Shown: piece after piece, positions 32,729-43,389 of the stretch
Layout of the letters: the number at the start of each line of letters is the position of its first letter
Position numbering within the stretch: position 1 is the first letter of the stretch
DNA from: Exophiala sp. HKRS030
Lineage: Eukaryota; Ascomycota; Eurotiomycetes; Chaetothyriales; Herpotrichiellaceae
Direction: 5' to 3'
DNA length: 64,000 nt
NCBI GenBank assembly: GCA_023897205.1
Contig: JAHWDD010000011.1
Coordinates: 186,001-250,000, forward strand
The notes under the pieces: model-generated
Seen by the model: the letters and a program-made list of their open reading frames with translations, nothing else
Told to the model about the DNA's origin: nothing
Databases searched by the model: none
Made by a program: the position numbers and the translations under genes

Positions 32729-33473
32729 GATGAGGGAGGGATGACCGTAAGCCGTGGGGAGGATTGTAAGATGTAGGTGAGGATGCGGAGAGTTTTGGTC
32801 GGGAGTAAACTATACGGTGCGATCTGAGAGATGAGGTGGCTGATATCCCGTACAACGAAGCACGAATACTCGACGTCGCAGGCAGATGTGGAGGGGGTTG
32901 TTGATAAGAGAGTAAAGAGAGGCCTCGAAGCCACTATCGGCGGGTCTCACACTGATACGGACCACGCTATTCTGTTTCGGGAAACACAGCCATGGTCCTC
33001 AAGTTCATGTACTCCATTACGAGGCTCCGGTTTTCGGATCAGTCAAATTGTTTGAATGTTTCATTGCATCTAGGATAACTACCTAGGTAACATTGATGGA
33101 TACCATTCTGTCTTTGAATCAGGCTCGCAATCACTCCTAGTAAAGATCAACCAGGTGCAAGTCTTCAGCACGAATCCGCGATCAATAGCCCACTTGGCCG
33201 GCTCTAGTCTTCTCTCACCATGTACCCAGAAGAGGTCAATCTGAATTTCTCATCACTTTCTGGCTCTCGCGCCCCAACCAACTTGCAAACCATGAGAAGG
33301 GGGCCAACATTCATCTCCTCATTTCAGGTTAGTACCAACTGGTTTCTCCCTGAGCACCTCCTGCCCAGTCATCCTTAGTTGGAGTTCCAGCCCGACCAAT
33401 CAGTAGAAGCGTTGCCATTTTCGTTTTTGGTGCTACCGGGATTTTCTTTGAAGAGATTGCGACTCTCCCAAGT
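32729..33473. other. Intergenic region; promoter of bleomycin hydrolase
   Basis: About 745 bp with no supported gene. A perfect CCTAGGTA-type palindromic patch lies near 33082. Confidence 0.45.
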
Positions 33474-35065
33474 CTAGGGCGTACCAACAGTCCAGTTGTC
33501 GTCCCAGTTGTAACTAGGCCACGTTGGTCTTGGAGTAGGTGTGGTGATAGCTGTTGGTCGATTCCACAGGCCATTGAAGTTTTGTGGCTTGATACCTTGA
33601 GTGTAATCGACCGGGAGAAATCCGGGGATGCCGTATGGAACAGCTTGGGGAATTGGGCTGTGGAAGGGGACTGGAACAGGCACATACATTGGTCGAGTCT
33701 TCCATCCAGAGGGCTGAGCACCAAAGTCGCCTTGAGCGCCTGGCGCAACCGGTCGTTGCATATTCTGTGCATCGTTTGTCGGAATGTCGCGCTTCGGCTC
33801 GAAACCTGGGTCGGCGCTCTGGTTGAGATTGAGACCACCAACGCTGGAGTGTAGGTCTTGCGCTGGCACCTTGCTTGCTGACTGGGTCTTTGCTTCGATG
33901 GTTGGTGTTTCATCGTGAGGTGTTGCTGCCATAGCCGGCGAATCCCACGTTGTATCCCACGACTCAGGCCACGGCGTATTGAGGTGCTGCATAGATCGCT
34001 CTGAGGAAAGTGGTGTCATGATGTTCCAGAGTGTATCAGGACTTTCGATCGGCTCCGAGGTTGACAACGGTGAGTGCGCACTGGTGACCCGAGACGGTGG
34101 TCGTGAATGACGGTCGTTTGGAGCTGCAGAAGGAGCATCATCATTCATGGAAGGTTCAGGATCGAGATGCGATGTTTTGACTTGTGAGGTAGATCCATTG
34201 ACGGCGCCAAAGTCATCGTCAATCAGTTCAGCCTCTTCTGTTCGATGTTAGTGACAGGTTCGGGAATTTTTTATCCATTTGATGACTCACCAAGTTGCAC
34301 AGTCTCCGGTTCCGCAGCAATGTCCTTATTTTTCACCGAGTCGCGTATGATGTGATGGCATAGAGCCTTGCAATTGCGGACGGGGTTGGCCGGGAACATA
34401 GGATGTCCTCCGTAGTTTCGGGTAATGGCATAGGCAAAGGAAAGCGCTGCCTGATTGCAGATGGAGATGCAAGGATACCAGACTTCAGGTTTCGCTGATT
34501 GTTCTAGCCAAAAAGCGATGTGCTGACTGATGTACTGTCTGAAACACGAGTCCTTTGACCACTCATGATCGAAAAGAGCGCGCATGAATTGGGGGCTTGG
34601 AATCGAGGCCTCGTCTGGATTGAAGTATCCCTCAAGATTGTCGGCGGCCAAGAGAATCAAGGTGCGGATCTCATAATGTTCAGCGAAACACAGCACATCC
34701 CACCAGAAGGAGTCAGGAGGCTGGTCCTCAGAGGTCAGGTATCCAGCGAGATTGAATGGCAGGCAACCAGAGTAGAGCCAATCATAGAAGAGTTGAAAGA
34801 TGCCGGCCTCTTCGTCATGCATTTCGAGGATCAACTCGCTGTTGTAGGAGCTCTTATTGAATCTGACCGTGATGCCCTTACAGACGGAATCCTGTTCGAC
34901 ACCTTTACCGCTGTGCCACTGCACGATAATCTGATGAAAGGCCTGGGAAGTTGCAGCGAAGAGGCTCTCGTGGATTTTGAAAGTTTGTTGATTGTTGCCA
35001 ACGAAAACCTCGACCATTGTAGTGCCATGACCCAATCGAGGTGGGGCAACCGATGCAAGGTCCAT
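33474..35065 (-). CDS. BTB/POZ domain protein with disordered C-terminus
   Basis: Two exons: 35065-34291 and 34237-33474, joined across a 53-bp intron (GTGAGT...CTAAC...CAG); 512 residues. The ATG at 35065 is the first in frame; a TTG extension upstream is ignored. Residues ~15-125 form a fungal-type BTB fold (VEVFVGNNQQTFKIHESLF, later FQLFYDWLYSGCLP), followed by a helical region. In fungi such proteins are largely uncharacterised; some BTB proteins are Cul3 adaptors. From about residue 275 the chain is low complexity, rich in Pro, Ser, Thr and Asn, with no domain. The promoter carries a six-copy 14-bp tandem repeat. Specific function unknown. Confidence 0.85.
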
Positions 35066-35793
35066 TCTGGCTGATCTTGAGGATGGACAGTAGCAGACGA
35101 GATGGAGGAAATGAAGCAAATAATGAGGAAAGAGGAGATGAGGTCAAGTATCAGGAGAAGAGGAGACATAGTTATAAGATATGGTATAGGATGATGTGGG
35201 ATGGTGTGCGTCATCAGTAGTGAGCGTGAATGTGAGCGTGAGTGAGAACGTGAAGATGAGAACGTGAAGATGAGAACGTGAAGATGAGAACGTGAAGATG
35301 AGAACGTGAAGATGAGAACGTGAAGATGGGAGAAAGTAAGAAGAGAAGTGGAGTGAAGTGAAGTGAAGTGTGAGTCTTATATTGACAAAAGTGCAAGGCA
35401 CGTGCGGAATGGCGACACAGGTCCTATGCAATGAACTCCGTTTGAGATCGATAAGCATTAGCATCGCCTTGTGGTCACGGCAAGTAATCGCAACTGAAGC
35501 GACTGTGATAGATCGGCGAAGCGAAATAGACAAGTAGAGCAATGAGGATGCCCATAGCAGACTGTGGATGTAAACCAAATGAGAGCCAGCGTCTAAGACA
35601 ATCTGGATATTATGTTACCTTTATCACCTTTTCGGACACTGTGCCAACAGTTCACTGAAAATACAGGATGAAAGAAACCACCTCAAGGCTGAAGACGGAG
35701 TGTTGTGACAACATCCATCAACAGCCGACAACAAACCAAAACTGCATCAACAAACAAAAAACCTCGGACTTGTCGCGCATCCTGCCGTTTGCT
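35066..35793. other. Intergenic region: promoter of the BTB gene and 3' end of the PLAC8 gene
   Basis: About 730 bp. The part next to the BTB ATG is purine-rich (pyrimidine-rich in the sense of transcription) and contains the 14-bp tandem array listed separately, plus a GTGAA pentamer run near 35352-35370. Confidence 0.6.
35244..35327. repeat. 14-bp tandem repeat, six exact copies
   Basis: The unit GAGAACGTGAAGAT is repeated six times without a mismatch over 84 bp, preceded by degenerate copies. It starts about 180 bp upstream of the BTB-gene ATG, in its probable leader or promoter. Because 14 is not a multiple of 3, all three frames encode a 14-residue repeat on the opposite strand, which explains a spurious Ser/His/Phe-rich open frame. 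Confidence 0.95.
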
Positions 35794-36523
35794 CTATGGA
35801 TAAGTCATCTGTGACGGAGGGCTGTATGGCAGATCCGTCTTAGGATTGATACCTGCACCGGGTGTAAGGGAGATTGCACGGACGGTTTCTGGGATGGAGC
35901 TTACCGGTGTTTCTGACGACCGACTCCTTCTCCTCCTGGATCAATGCACAGCATGTACAGCAGCACGAGGTACAGAAATCACCAAAGCTGCCACCTTCGA
36001 TGCCATGCCTCTCCCGTATGGAAGTGCGGTTGATGCACTGGAGAATGCATTGAGCTCCGAAGCAAGACAACATGTACCATGCGCAGCACTGTGGGAGTTA
36101 GCAGGACCAACGCTTGGGAGCAGCTGGAAAACTTACCGATCCGTTCACTGCACTGGCGTCCGGATCACCATGATCACGGGCATAAGTCCTGCCGTAGAGA
36201 AAGCAAGGACACCAGTATCCCATACAGCCTGGAATGACTTTGTTAGTCTCGTGATCGGCTTAGCTGGATGCCTCGGAAGACGAACAGGTTCCAAATGGAG
36301 AGCAGCAGTCAAACAACCCAAATGTCCACGACCCATGGCTGCCAGCGGAGTGTGAGTACTGGTGAGACTCGTCAGGATGTTGATGAGGCTGATAGGACGG
36401 CTGCTGGTGATGCTCTTGAAGAGCGGCATTGGGTGGATATTGAGGCGGAGAATTGTTGGGATATCCCTGGGCCTGCTTTTCAGTGCCCATCGGCTGCTGA
36501 TTGTACTGCTGCTGCTGATCCAT
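35794..36523 (-). CDS. PLAC8 (cysteine-rich) family membrane protein
   Basis: Four exons: 36523-36286, 36228-36137, 36088-35905 and 35852-35794; 190 residues. The N-terminal ~60 residues are rich in Gln, Pro and His. The PLAC8 domain then begins with WTFGLFDCCSPFGTCC and contains MGYWCPCFLYGRT, a second Cys block (CCAWYMLSCFGAQC) and CTSCCCTCC near the C-terminus. The domain is complete only when all four exons are joined. Family members are associated with the plasma membrane and affect cadmium tolerance, calcium entry or size control in plants and fungi. Donor 1 (T|GTTCGT) is far from consensus but gives the exact family join. A four-copy 8-bp repeat lies about 75 bp upstream of the ATG. 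Confidence 0.88.
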
Positions 36524-38000
36524 TGTTCCTTGAAAGGGTGTGAAAGAGCACCTGGGGGATTGGTACAGCCTGAACGTGGGAATGTAAGGAAGGACGGGGT
36601 CAAAGGGTCAAAGGGTCAAAGGGTCAAAGAATGTGTTTACTCGTACCAACACCGAGGGAGGGAAAGTGACAAGACAGAAAAAGTGGCACTGGGGAAGAAG
36701 GAAAAGAAAAGTCTGTGCGGTCAGATATATCGAGGAGCACAAGCACTGTTCGTTCTCATTCAGGTGGTGATCAAAGCTTCTCCGGCTGCTGATTCTATAT
36801 TTGGGGGCGACAATGCATCATACTTTTCGTATTCGGACGAATGCATGGGCTGACGGTCTCAACGGTCGCATTTTATGGTCCGAAAGGGAAGCACGAAACC
36901 TGGATCGAGCTTCTCCCGAAAAAGCCCATCGTCTTTGCAGCCCTGTTGTGCCTCACAAGGCTCCAGATGGAGATGGCGTGTTGTTATTGGAGGCCACAGT
37001 CTGAATTGTAGATCAGCTGAAGTCGCGCTACGAGAAAGCCCTGAACCCTGCATGAAAATAGCGGCAAAGAGATTTCCGTCACGTCCATTTGAAACCATCG
37101 TGGAGGCTTGAACATTGCAATTATGGAGATTTGTATGGTTTCGTTGCCATCCAGGAGGAACTTCTCTATTTAGAACCCCACAGCCCTTTCTCTACAGTAT
37201 CTCAATAATAAGAACATGGTGTACGGAGTAAGCACAAGGACATCGTTTTCAGGCTTCCCAAGAGAGATGTGTCTAACCATGAGCAACAAAGAACAGTGAG
37301 AAGTCACCAATATTATGATTCGTACTGTTCATCAGGTACTTGTACCAATTCTGCTCACGGGCAACAAACCGCCCCATTGTGACACTTCTCCGAGGGCGTG
37401 TGGCGGCTCTGGGCACTCTGGGCACTCTGGGCTCCCTGGTCTTCCCCTGGCATCACCAGAAACATCTGCACAACCTCGCCTTGTGGTGATTCAGCTCATC
37501 TCGTGTCCGTGAAGTCGCAGGATCATGTTTTGCTTGGGGCCTGCTACATCCAACGTGTCTCGACCCCAGCCTCTCCAGGTCCTTAGGCCTCCCAAAAAGT
37601 CAATGAGAATAATCTTCCTTGCCAAGATGATACTGTAATGTACCACACTCAGTCTGGTAATGATGGGACTTGTTCGGGCAGGCCCATCATAGTTTCGCCC
37701 AAGAATCATCACACCAACGATAGACATTTGATCTTGCATGTACCGCAAATCCAAGCCTCAGGCTCCTCCTGGATCTTACATAACAATCTGGACCAAAGAA
37801 AATGAGCTTTCCACTGTCCGTTGTTTGTACGGACTGCCGACTTTCTTGGGTTGCTGGGGACAGCAGAGTTGGGTTTCCAGCATTCTGCAGGTATGCTCTT
37901 TATGGCATTTAGCCTGCGCGGCCTGAGTAGGGAGTAGGCGGAAGCTGGTGGGGATGCCCATGTGTCTCTGAGCAGCACTCTTGCGCACATTCGTCGGCCT
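36524..38000. other. Intergenic region
   Basis: About 1.5 kb between the PLAC8 start and the Rpc9 stop. The left end holds the GGGTCAAA array (separate entry) and presumably the PLAC8 promoter. A TACGGAGTA copy lies at 37222-37230, and a short GGGCACTCT duplication near 37410. Small open frames have no recognisable content. Confidence 0.5.
36597..36628. repeat. 8-bp tandem repeat GGGTCAAA, four exact copies
   Basis: Four perfect head-to-tail copies lie 75-105 bp upstream of the PLAC8-gene ATG. In the sense of transcription the unit reads TTTGACCC. The position suggests a regulatory array or a leader microsatellite. Confidence 0.9.
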
Positions 38001-38697
38001 TCATTTCGATTTTGTGCCATTCATCTTGACCTTCGTCCCTTTGGTGGACTTGCCTTTTTTCGCCCGCTGATATTCGTTACGCATCGTGTCGAATATCTTC
38101 TGAATCTTGGCTTCACCTTCGTCGCCTGGAAATCTGTCTTCCAACTCTTCTACGATCAGTGACAACATCTGTCGATAATCTGGCTCTTCCGCGGCATCTT
38201 CTCCAGCTCCCTCGCCGTCAACATCCATGCCGTCGCCGGCCTCGACTGACTTCTGTGTAGATTGAGCTGTAGGCAGGCCGACTCCCAGGTTGATCAGGTT
38301 GAAGACCTCGGTCTTGGTCAAACCAAACGCCTTCAATTTAGGGACTACCGTCTTAACAAAACTTTCGGGCGCAGGAAAGTCCTTGATATATGGGACCGTA
38401 GTCGTCACGTAATGTTCAAACTGTGAATCATTGTCAGTCTCTTTATCGCGCTACTCCAAGTACATGGCCATACATCATCCCGAACTCGCTGGTACTCTTT
38501 GGTATTCACCGACGAGTACGACCCAACTTTCTTCGGTTGCGGTCGGGGTGGGTTGCTGGCGAGGAAATGGTGGACTTCCGAGATAGTGAGAAGGGCAGCT
38601 TGAGGATCGAGAACCTATTATGAATCGTGTTAAGACTCTACAGTCGAGAACAACAAGCAAGGATCTGCTGCACAGACTGACCTTCATGTTGATGATT
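38001..38697 (-). CDS. RPC17: RNA polymerase III subunit Rpc9/Rpc17 (CRCP homologue)
   Basis: Pairs with Rpc25 in the Pol III stalk and contacts TFIIIB at initiation. Three exons: 38697-38692 (ATG AAG only), 38614-38474 and 38420-38001; 188 residues. The joined N-terminus MKVLDPQAALLTISEVHHFL matches the conserved family start (MKVL...ALL..EV..FL). Without the 6-nt first exon there is no suitable ATG, which strongly supports that tiny exon. The HRDC-like domain continues with VKTVVPKLKAFGLTKTEVFNLINL. An acidic insert (~110-125) and a basic C-terminal tail (KKGKSTKGTKVKMNGTKSK) flank the last conserved helices. Introns are 77 bp and 53 bp with consensus-like ends. Confidence 0.92.
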
Positions 38698-39279
38698 CAG
38701 AAAAGGCACTGCTGGCGCTTGGAGGATGCCGCGGTCTTCAGGGAATACCAGACCGTTCACGTCAAGGGATTTGAACTGACACGAGTGCAAAGAATAAACA
38801 GGGAGTCACATCCGCCATCGTATTCAGATGTATATCATGAGTGGTCAGCTGGAAGACAGTACGAGTACCTACTGTACATGATTTCCAACCGTGAATGCGG
38901 AGTGAAGCCAGAAAATTATTCTGCCAGGAGAGTATTGGGGGGCAGCAGCGGGCGGTGAGAGAGAAATGCCGAATGCCAAATACTATCTACGGAGGACACG
39001 ATTAAATAAACACATACTGTATATACCCAGGGACGAGGCGACAAAATTGCTACAGATGATTACCTTGGGAGAACAATAAATCGTAAGTCACAATGGGTTT
39101 ATCTTTTTTGAACTGCATGACAGCGTATTGATGCCAGCTACCAACCACCTTAGTAGATACATTTTCTCGTGACTCTCGTGCCATTCGCCTACGACTCCAG
39201 CCCGGACGCCTTGCAATCGAAAATGCCAGAAAAGAAAGAAAACGAAAGAAAAGAAACGAAGCCGTCAGAGCCGAGTCGC
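38698..39279. other. Intergenic region
   Basis: About 580 bp between the Rpc9 start and the Nop58 stop. No gene or repeat that I can support. Confidence 0.45.
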
Positions 39280-41184
39280 TCATGCCTTGTCTTTTCTCTT
39301 CTTCTTCTTGTCCGACTTGACTGGCTCGCTTTCTTCCTCTGATCGCTTCCGCTTCTTAGTCCCGTCAATTTCCCCATTTGCTGCGGCGGCTGCTTGCTTC
39401 TCTGCAGCCTTTTTGGCCTTCTTGATGTCCTTCTTCGAGATAGCCACCGGCTTGCCGTCTTGGAATTCGATCTCTCCTCTTTCCAGCTTGCGCTTGTATC
39501 TTTCGACACTCAGGCCGCACGAGGCAGCGAGCGTTTCGATCTTGGTCTCGTCACTCTCGCCCTTGCCTTCCTTCTTGGCTGATTTTCGAGCTGCTTTTTC
39601 AGCGTGCCGTCTTTCTTTCTCAGCTTTCTTCGCGCTCTTCTTTCCATCTACACCATTGATGGCAGCCGCTTCAGCAGCGTCTATGGGTTCATCAGGTTGA
39701 GAGTCGGATTCGTCACCGTCGACTTCACCGTCCTCCATTACTGTGTCTGAAGGCAGTTCCTGTATGAGCTTCTTCTCCTTCTGCTTCTTGTCCTTCTTGC
39801 TCTGTTTGGCTGGAGCCTCGTCACCAGCAAGACCATCAGCATCAGGATTGTATTTCCGAGCCTCTTTAATTTCCCATTTCTGAGGCTGGGAAGTGCCAGG
39901 AACACCATTGGGGCCGATCGCAACACCTCTCGGCTTGATGGGCTTGCCTTCCATGGCCGCCAACTTGCGCTCGAGGTTTGCACGTGCTTCGATTCCGAGT
40001 TGAGCTTTCTCGTCTTCAGGGATGTTCGCCTCATCCTCGCCCCAATCTTGGAGCGCATCAACTCTGAGACCAAGTGCAGCTTTGGCGGCAAGGACTCGAG
40101 CCATTTTACCTTTATTCTTGCCCGAAGCTTGTCCAATGAGGGATGCATGATAAATGAGACCATATTTGGGGGTGTCATGTTTGGTTTTCAGTGCTCTAAA
40201 GAGAGCTTTTTCGGCACCCAAAATCTGCAAAGTACTGGCAGGGCTCTTTGAAAGATTAAGCAGACTTCCGGCGTGCGCGATGAGTCGTGCGCCAACCAAT
40301 TCACCGACAAGAGTTGTGAGATTGGGAGCAATAGCGGTCATTCGAGCAGTCAAGTAGCTGGCTAGTTGCGTTCGGTATTCCGTGAAGTGTACCACTTGTT
40401 CAGCAAGACTTTGTATGTTCTCGAGATCCTCCTCCGTGATTTCAGTACCCATAGACCTGTCCGCGGCGGCCTTGACTGCTGCTTCGATCTCCTCGGGTAG
40501 GATTTCTGCCAGGTCGGCTTTCTCCCAATTCGTGCGCATTCCCATCTTCAATACGACTTTGGCGTAGGCGAGGTTGTCGTTCAAGATCTTGGCCATTTCT
40601 GGGAAATGCCAGCCATACCACTCCTTCACCCTCATTGCATATGTGTTCAACTCTTTATCCAGGTCATCCAACAGACCAATAGCCTGTACTATCATCACAT
40701 CGATCTTGTCCGGGGAAAACTTCAGCTTGTGACGAGCGAGCGAATGTGAGAGACCCAAGGACATCGTCTTAACATCTTCGGGCATGAGTCCGGGGATCAG
40801 GGAGGGCAGGTGTTCTCGAATGGCTCGATAGAGGTCGGCGGTCGTCGAATCAGCGACTGCTTTGATGTCGAGACCAGGGAGCTTTCCAATAGCGTTGCCC
40901 AGCTTGGGGTCTGCCACAGCCAAAGAAATCTTCTTTTCATCTTTGAGAGAATCAAGTAGCGACGAAAGCTTGGGAGTGACTTTGCCTTCCACAAGAGCCG
41001 CTGCCTCCTCTAACGCCGCAGCAGCACTGTCGAATTTCTGAAACTCCTTCAACTTGAGTTCAGAGGTTACACTTTCAACACCAGTCAACTCAGAAGCAAG
41101 ATCATCCCGCTTGAGTAATTTCTTGTCCTTGGCCTTGAGCAAGGCGTAACCGGCGGCCGTTTCGGTAAGGATAAGAAGAGTCAT
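39280..41184 (-). CDS. NOP58: Box C/D snoRNP core protein Nop58
   Basis: A core protein of box C/D snoRNPs that guide 2'-O-methylation of rRNA in the nucleolus. Intronless, 634 residues. The N-terminal Nop5 domain starts [20 protein letters not shown]. The coiled-coil region lies at about 100-260, and the Nop domain holds the RNA-binding signature ([22 protein letters not shown]) at about 300-325. The C-terminal ~190 residues are charged with KKEK/KKDK runs typical of Nop58/Nop56 and are longer than in yeast (511 residues). Against Nop56, the lack of its N-terminal variant and the start sequence favour Nop58. It is divergent from VMA6, sharing a 347-bp promoter. Confidence 0.95.
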   Translation of the reverse strand: MTLLILTETAAGYALLKAKDKKLLKRDDLASELTGVESVTSELKLKEFQKFDSAAAALEEAAALVEGKVTPKLSSLLDSLKDEKKISLAVADPKLGNAIGKLPGLDIKAVADSTTADLYRAIREHLPSLIPGLMPEDVKTMSLGLSHSLARHKLKFSPDKIDVMIVQAIGLLDDLDKELNTYAMRVKEWYGWHFPEMAKILNDNLAYAKVVLKMGMRTNWEKADLAEILPEEIEAAVKAAADRSMGTEITEEDLENIQSLAEQVVHFTEYRTQLASYLTARMTAIAPNLTTLVGELVGARLIAHAGSLLNLSKSPASTLQILGAEKALFRALKTKHDTPKYGLIYHASLIGQASGKNKGKMARVLAAKAALGLRVDALQDWGEDEANIPEDEKAQLGIEARANLERKLAAMEGKPIKPRGVAIGPNGVPGTSQPQKWEIKEARKYNPDADGLAGDEAPAKQSKKDKKQKEKKLIQELPSDTVMEDGEVDGDESDSQPDEPIDAAEAAAINGVDGKKSAKKAEKERRHAEKAARKSAKKEGKGESDETKIETLAASCGLSVERYKRKLERGEIEFQDGKPVAISKKDIKKAKKAAEKQAAAAANGEIDGTKKRKRSEEESEPVKSDKKKKRKDKA

Positions 41185-41531
41185 TGTCGATATGGTGCGC
41201 CTTTTGCGCGAACAATAAGGGTGGAAGGATATACAAGAAAATGGTCTGGTGAACGAACATCTCTCTTCTCAGTCTCCAAAAAATCATTCATCTTGAGCTG
41301 CTTTTTTCCAGACCCACTTTATGCCAAGAATTGTATTGGGAATGTTTGCCGAGCGGGCGCAGCTTGAACTTGGGGACAGACGGGGTGCTTCTATTCGCCT
41401 GCCTGGCTTCACGACGACATTGCGTGCATCCGCAGAATCACAGTCTGCCGCTACTCTCTCGACATTGTCCGAGCTGCTGCTAGATTCCAAGCCTTTCGAA
41501 GTGGATTGCACGAGTTAACAGCTACATCAAC
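41185..41531. promoter_or_regulatory. Divergent promoter of NOP58 and VMA6
   Basis: Only 347 bp separate the two start codons, so both genes must share core promoter space. No repeat or recognised element was seen. Confidence 0.5.
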
Positions 41532-42774
41532 ATGGAGGGTATGTATACTGTAGCATCTTATGTTCAAGTGACTAACGAAGCACTGAAGGGTTATTGTTCA
41601 ATGTCAATGGTGGTTATCTCGAAGGAGTCGTGCGTGGATATCGAAATACCTTACTTACAAGCACAAACTACGGCAATGTAGGTTGCTCGATGTAGCCCTC
41701 AGCACTTGATGTTGACCCGGAATAGCTCACGCAATGCGATACTATCGACGATGTCAAGACACAACTAGGCCCAGCCTATGGCGAAACACTCTCATCCTTA
41801 CCTCCGAACCCTTCTACATCTGCCCTCGCAACCAAGACAACGGAGAAACTTGTCGCAGACTTTAGATACCTACAAGGCCAAGCGACGGGGTCATTATCGA
41901 AATTCATGGAATACCTCACATACTCCTACATGATCGACAATGTAGCGCTCCTCATCACCGGCACACTTCACGAAAGAGACACAAAGGAACTCCTCGAGAG
42001 ATGTCATCCGCTGGGTTGGTTCGAGACGATGCCGGTCCTTTGCGTGGCGACAAATATTGAAGAATTGTACAACTCTGTTCTCATCGAGACCCCATTGGCT
42101 CCATACTTCAAAGGGAGCCTCAGCCACCAAGACTTGGATGAGCTCAACATTGAAATCGTCAGGAACACCCTCTATAAGAACTACCTAGAAGATTTCTACA
42201 ACTTCGTCAATAATGACCCTGAGATGGCCCTCACACCCACTGGCGAGATCATGTCTGAAATCCTAGAGTTCGAGGCAGACCGACGGGCCATCAACATCAC
42301 TATCAACTCCTTTGGCACAGAGCTGACCAAGGATCAACGCAAAAAACTCTATCCTGAGTTCGGCAAGTTATATCCTGAGGGTATGTTGATGCTCTCCAGA
42401 GCCGATGACCTAGAGGGTGTTGGTCTTGCTGTGAGTGGAGTGGGCGATTACAAGAGGTTCTTTGACGAAGTTGGCTTCAACCAAGGTGGTACTGGTGGTG
42501 GCAATATGTCAGGAGGCATGGGAGGTGACTCGAAATCTCTAGAAGATATGTTCTACCAAAAGGAGATGGAACTATCAAAGATGGTTTTCACGAGACAATT
42601 TACTCATGCAGTCATATATGCGTGGGTCAAGCTGAGAGAACAGGCATGTCATTGATGACCCAGGTGTCTAGCAGGACTAACATCTTCCAGGAAATCCGCA
42701 ACATCACCTGGATCGCTGAATGCATCGCACAGAATCAAAAAGAGCGTATAGGCAACTATATCAGTGTGTTCTGA
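41532..42774 (+). CDS. VMA6: V-type ATPase subunit d (Vma6)
   Basis: Couples the V1 stalk to the V0 ring of the vacuolar proton pump. Four exons: 41532-41538, 41589-41677, 41726-42643 and 42691-42774; 365 residues (yeast 345). The first exon is only 7 nt (ATGGAGG). The join gives MEGLLFNVNGGYLEGVVRGYRN, the conserved family start. The C-terminus EIRNITWIAECIAQNQKERI is equally diagnostic and fixes the last intron, whose donor is GC (CAG|GCATGT). A Gly-rich insert (GGTGGGNMSGGMGG) near residue 285 is common in filamentous fungi. No transmembrane helix is present, as expected for this peripheral subunit. Confidence 0.95.
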
Positions 42775-43389
42775 GCAGAGTTCCGCCGGCGGACATCACA
42801 TTTGTTTATGTGGATAGCGAGGCGTTCTGTTTTGGTAGATCTCAGACTCAATGGAGAGCCAGGTTTGTACCGGAGAGCTGAAAGACCCAGCATCATCAGT
42901 ATATAGCACTCTCGGGGAAACATCCTCCTTCTCCGACTTTATTGGAAGATATCGACAGAGTTGCAACACGAATGAATCGTCTCGGCGCCTTTGAGGGCCT
43001 GAAGCAGACTGTCGCCCATTTTGGTCTTTCCGTTCACGATCGTGGTTGCCCATTCTCAGGTCGACCATGTTATCTTTTGGTTTTTTTTGATGAACTCGAC
43101 CATGGCCTTCTCTTACTACTCTATGCTACCATCTCTAAATACGGCATTCATTACGATCATCTGTGGCTCATTATTGTCAGTCTCACTGTCACATTTATTT
43201 CACTGCCTTTTGGTGGTTCGCGTCATTTATGCTTTTCCTATTGTCCTGGTGCATCCACATTCAACAATTGTTGCTGATTTGATATCGACCAGTTTCTTCC
43301 CCAGATGTCACCCATCTTTCCTCTGTCATTCACATTGTCGTATTGGTGTACCAAACTTTGTCCAACTCCACCGCACAGCCTTGTGAACA
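42775..43389. other. Intergenic region
   Basis: About 615 bp after VMA6, T-rich on the plus strand. A 121-codon open frame (43021-43386) encodes only hydrophobic low-complexity sequence and is not annotated. Confidence 0.45.
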
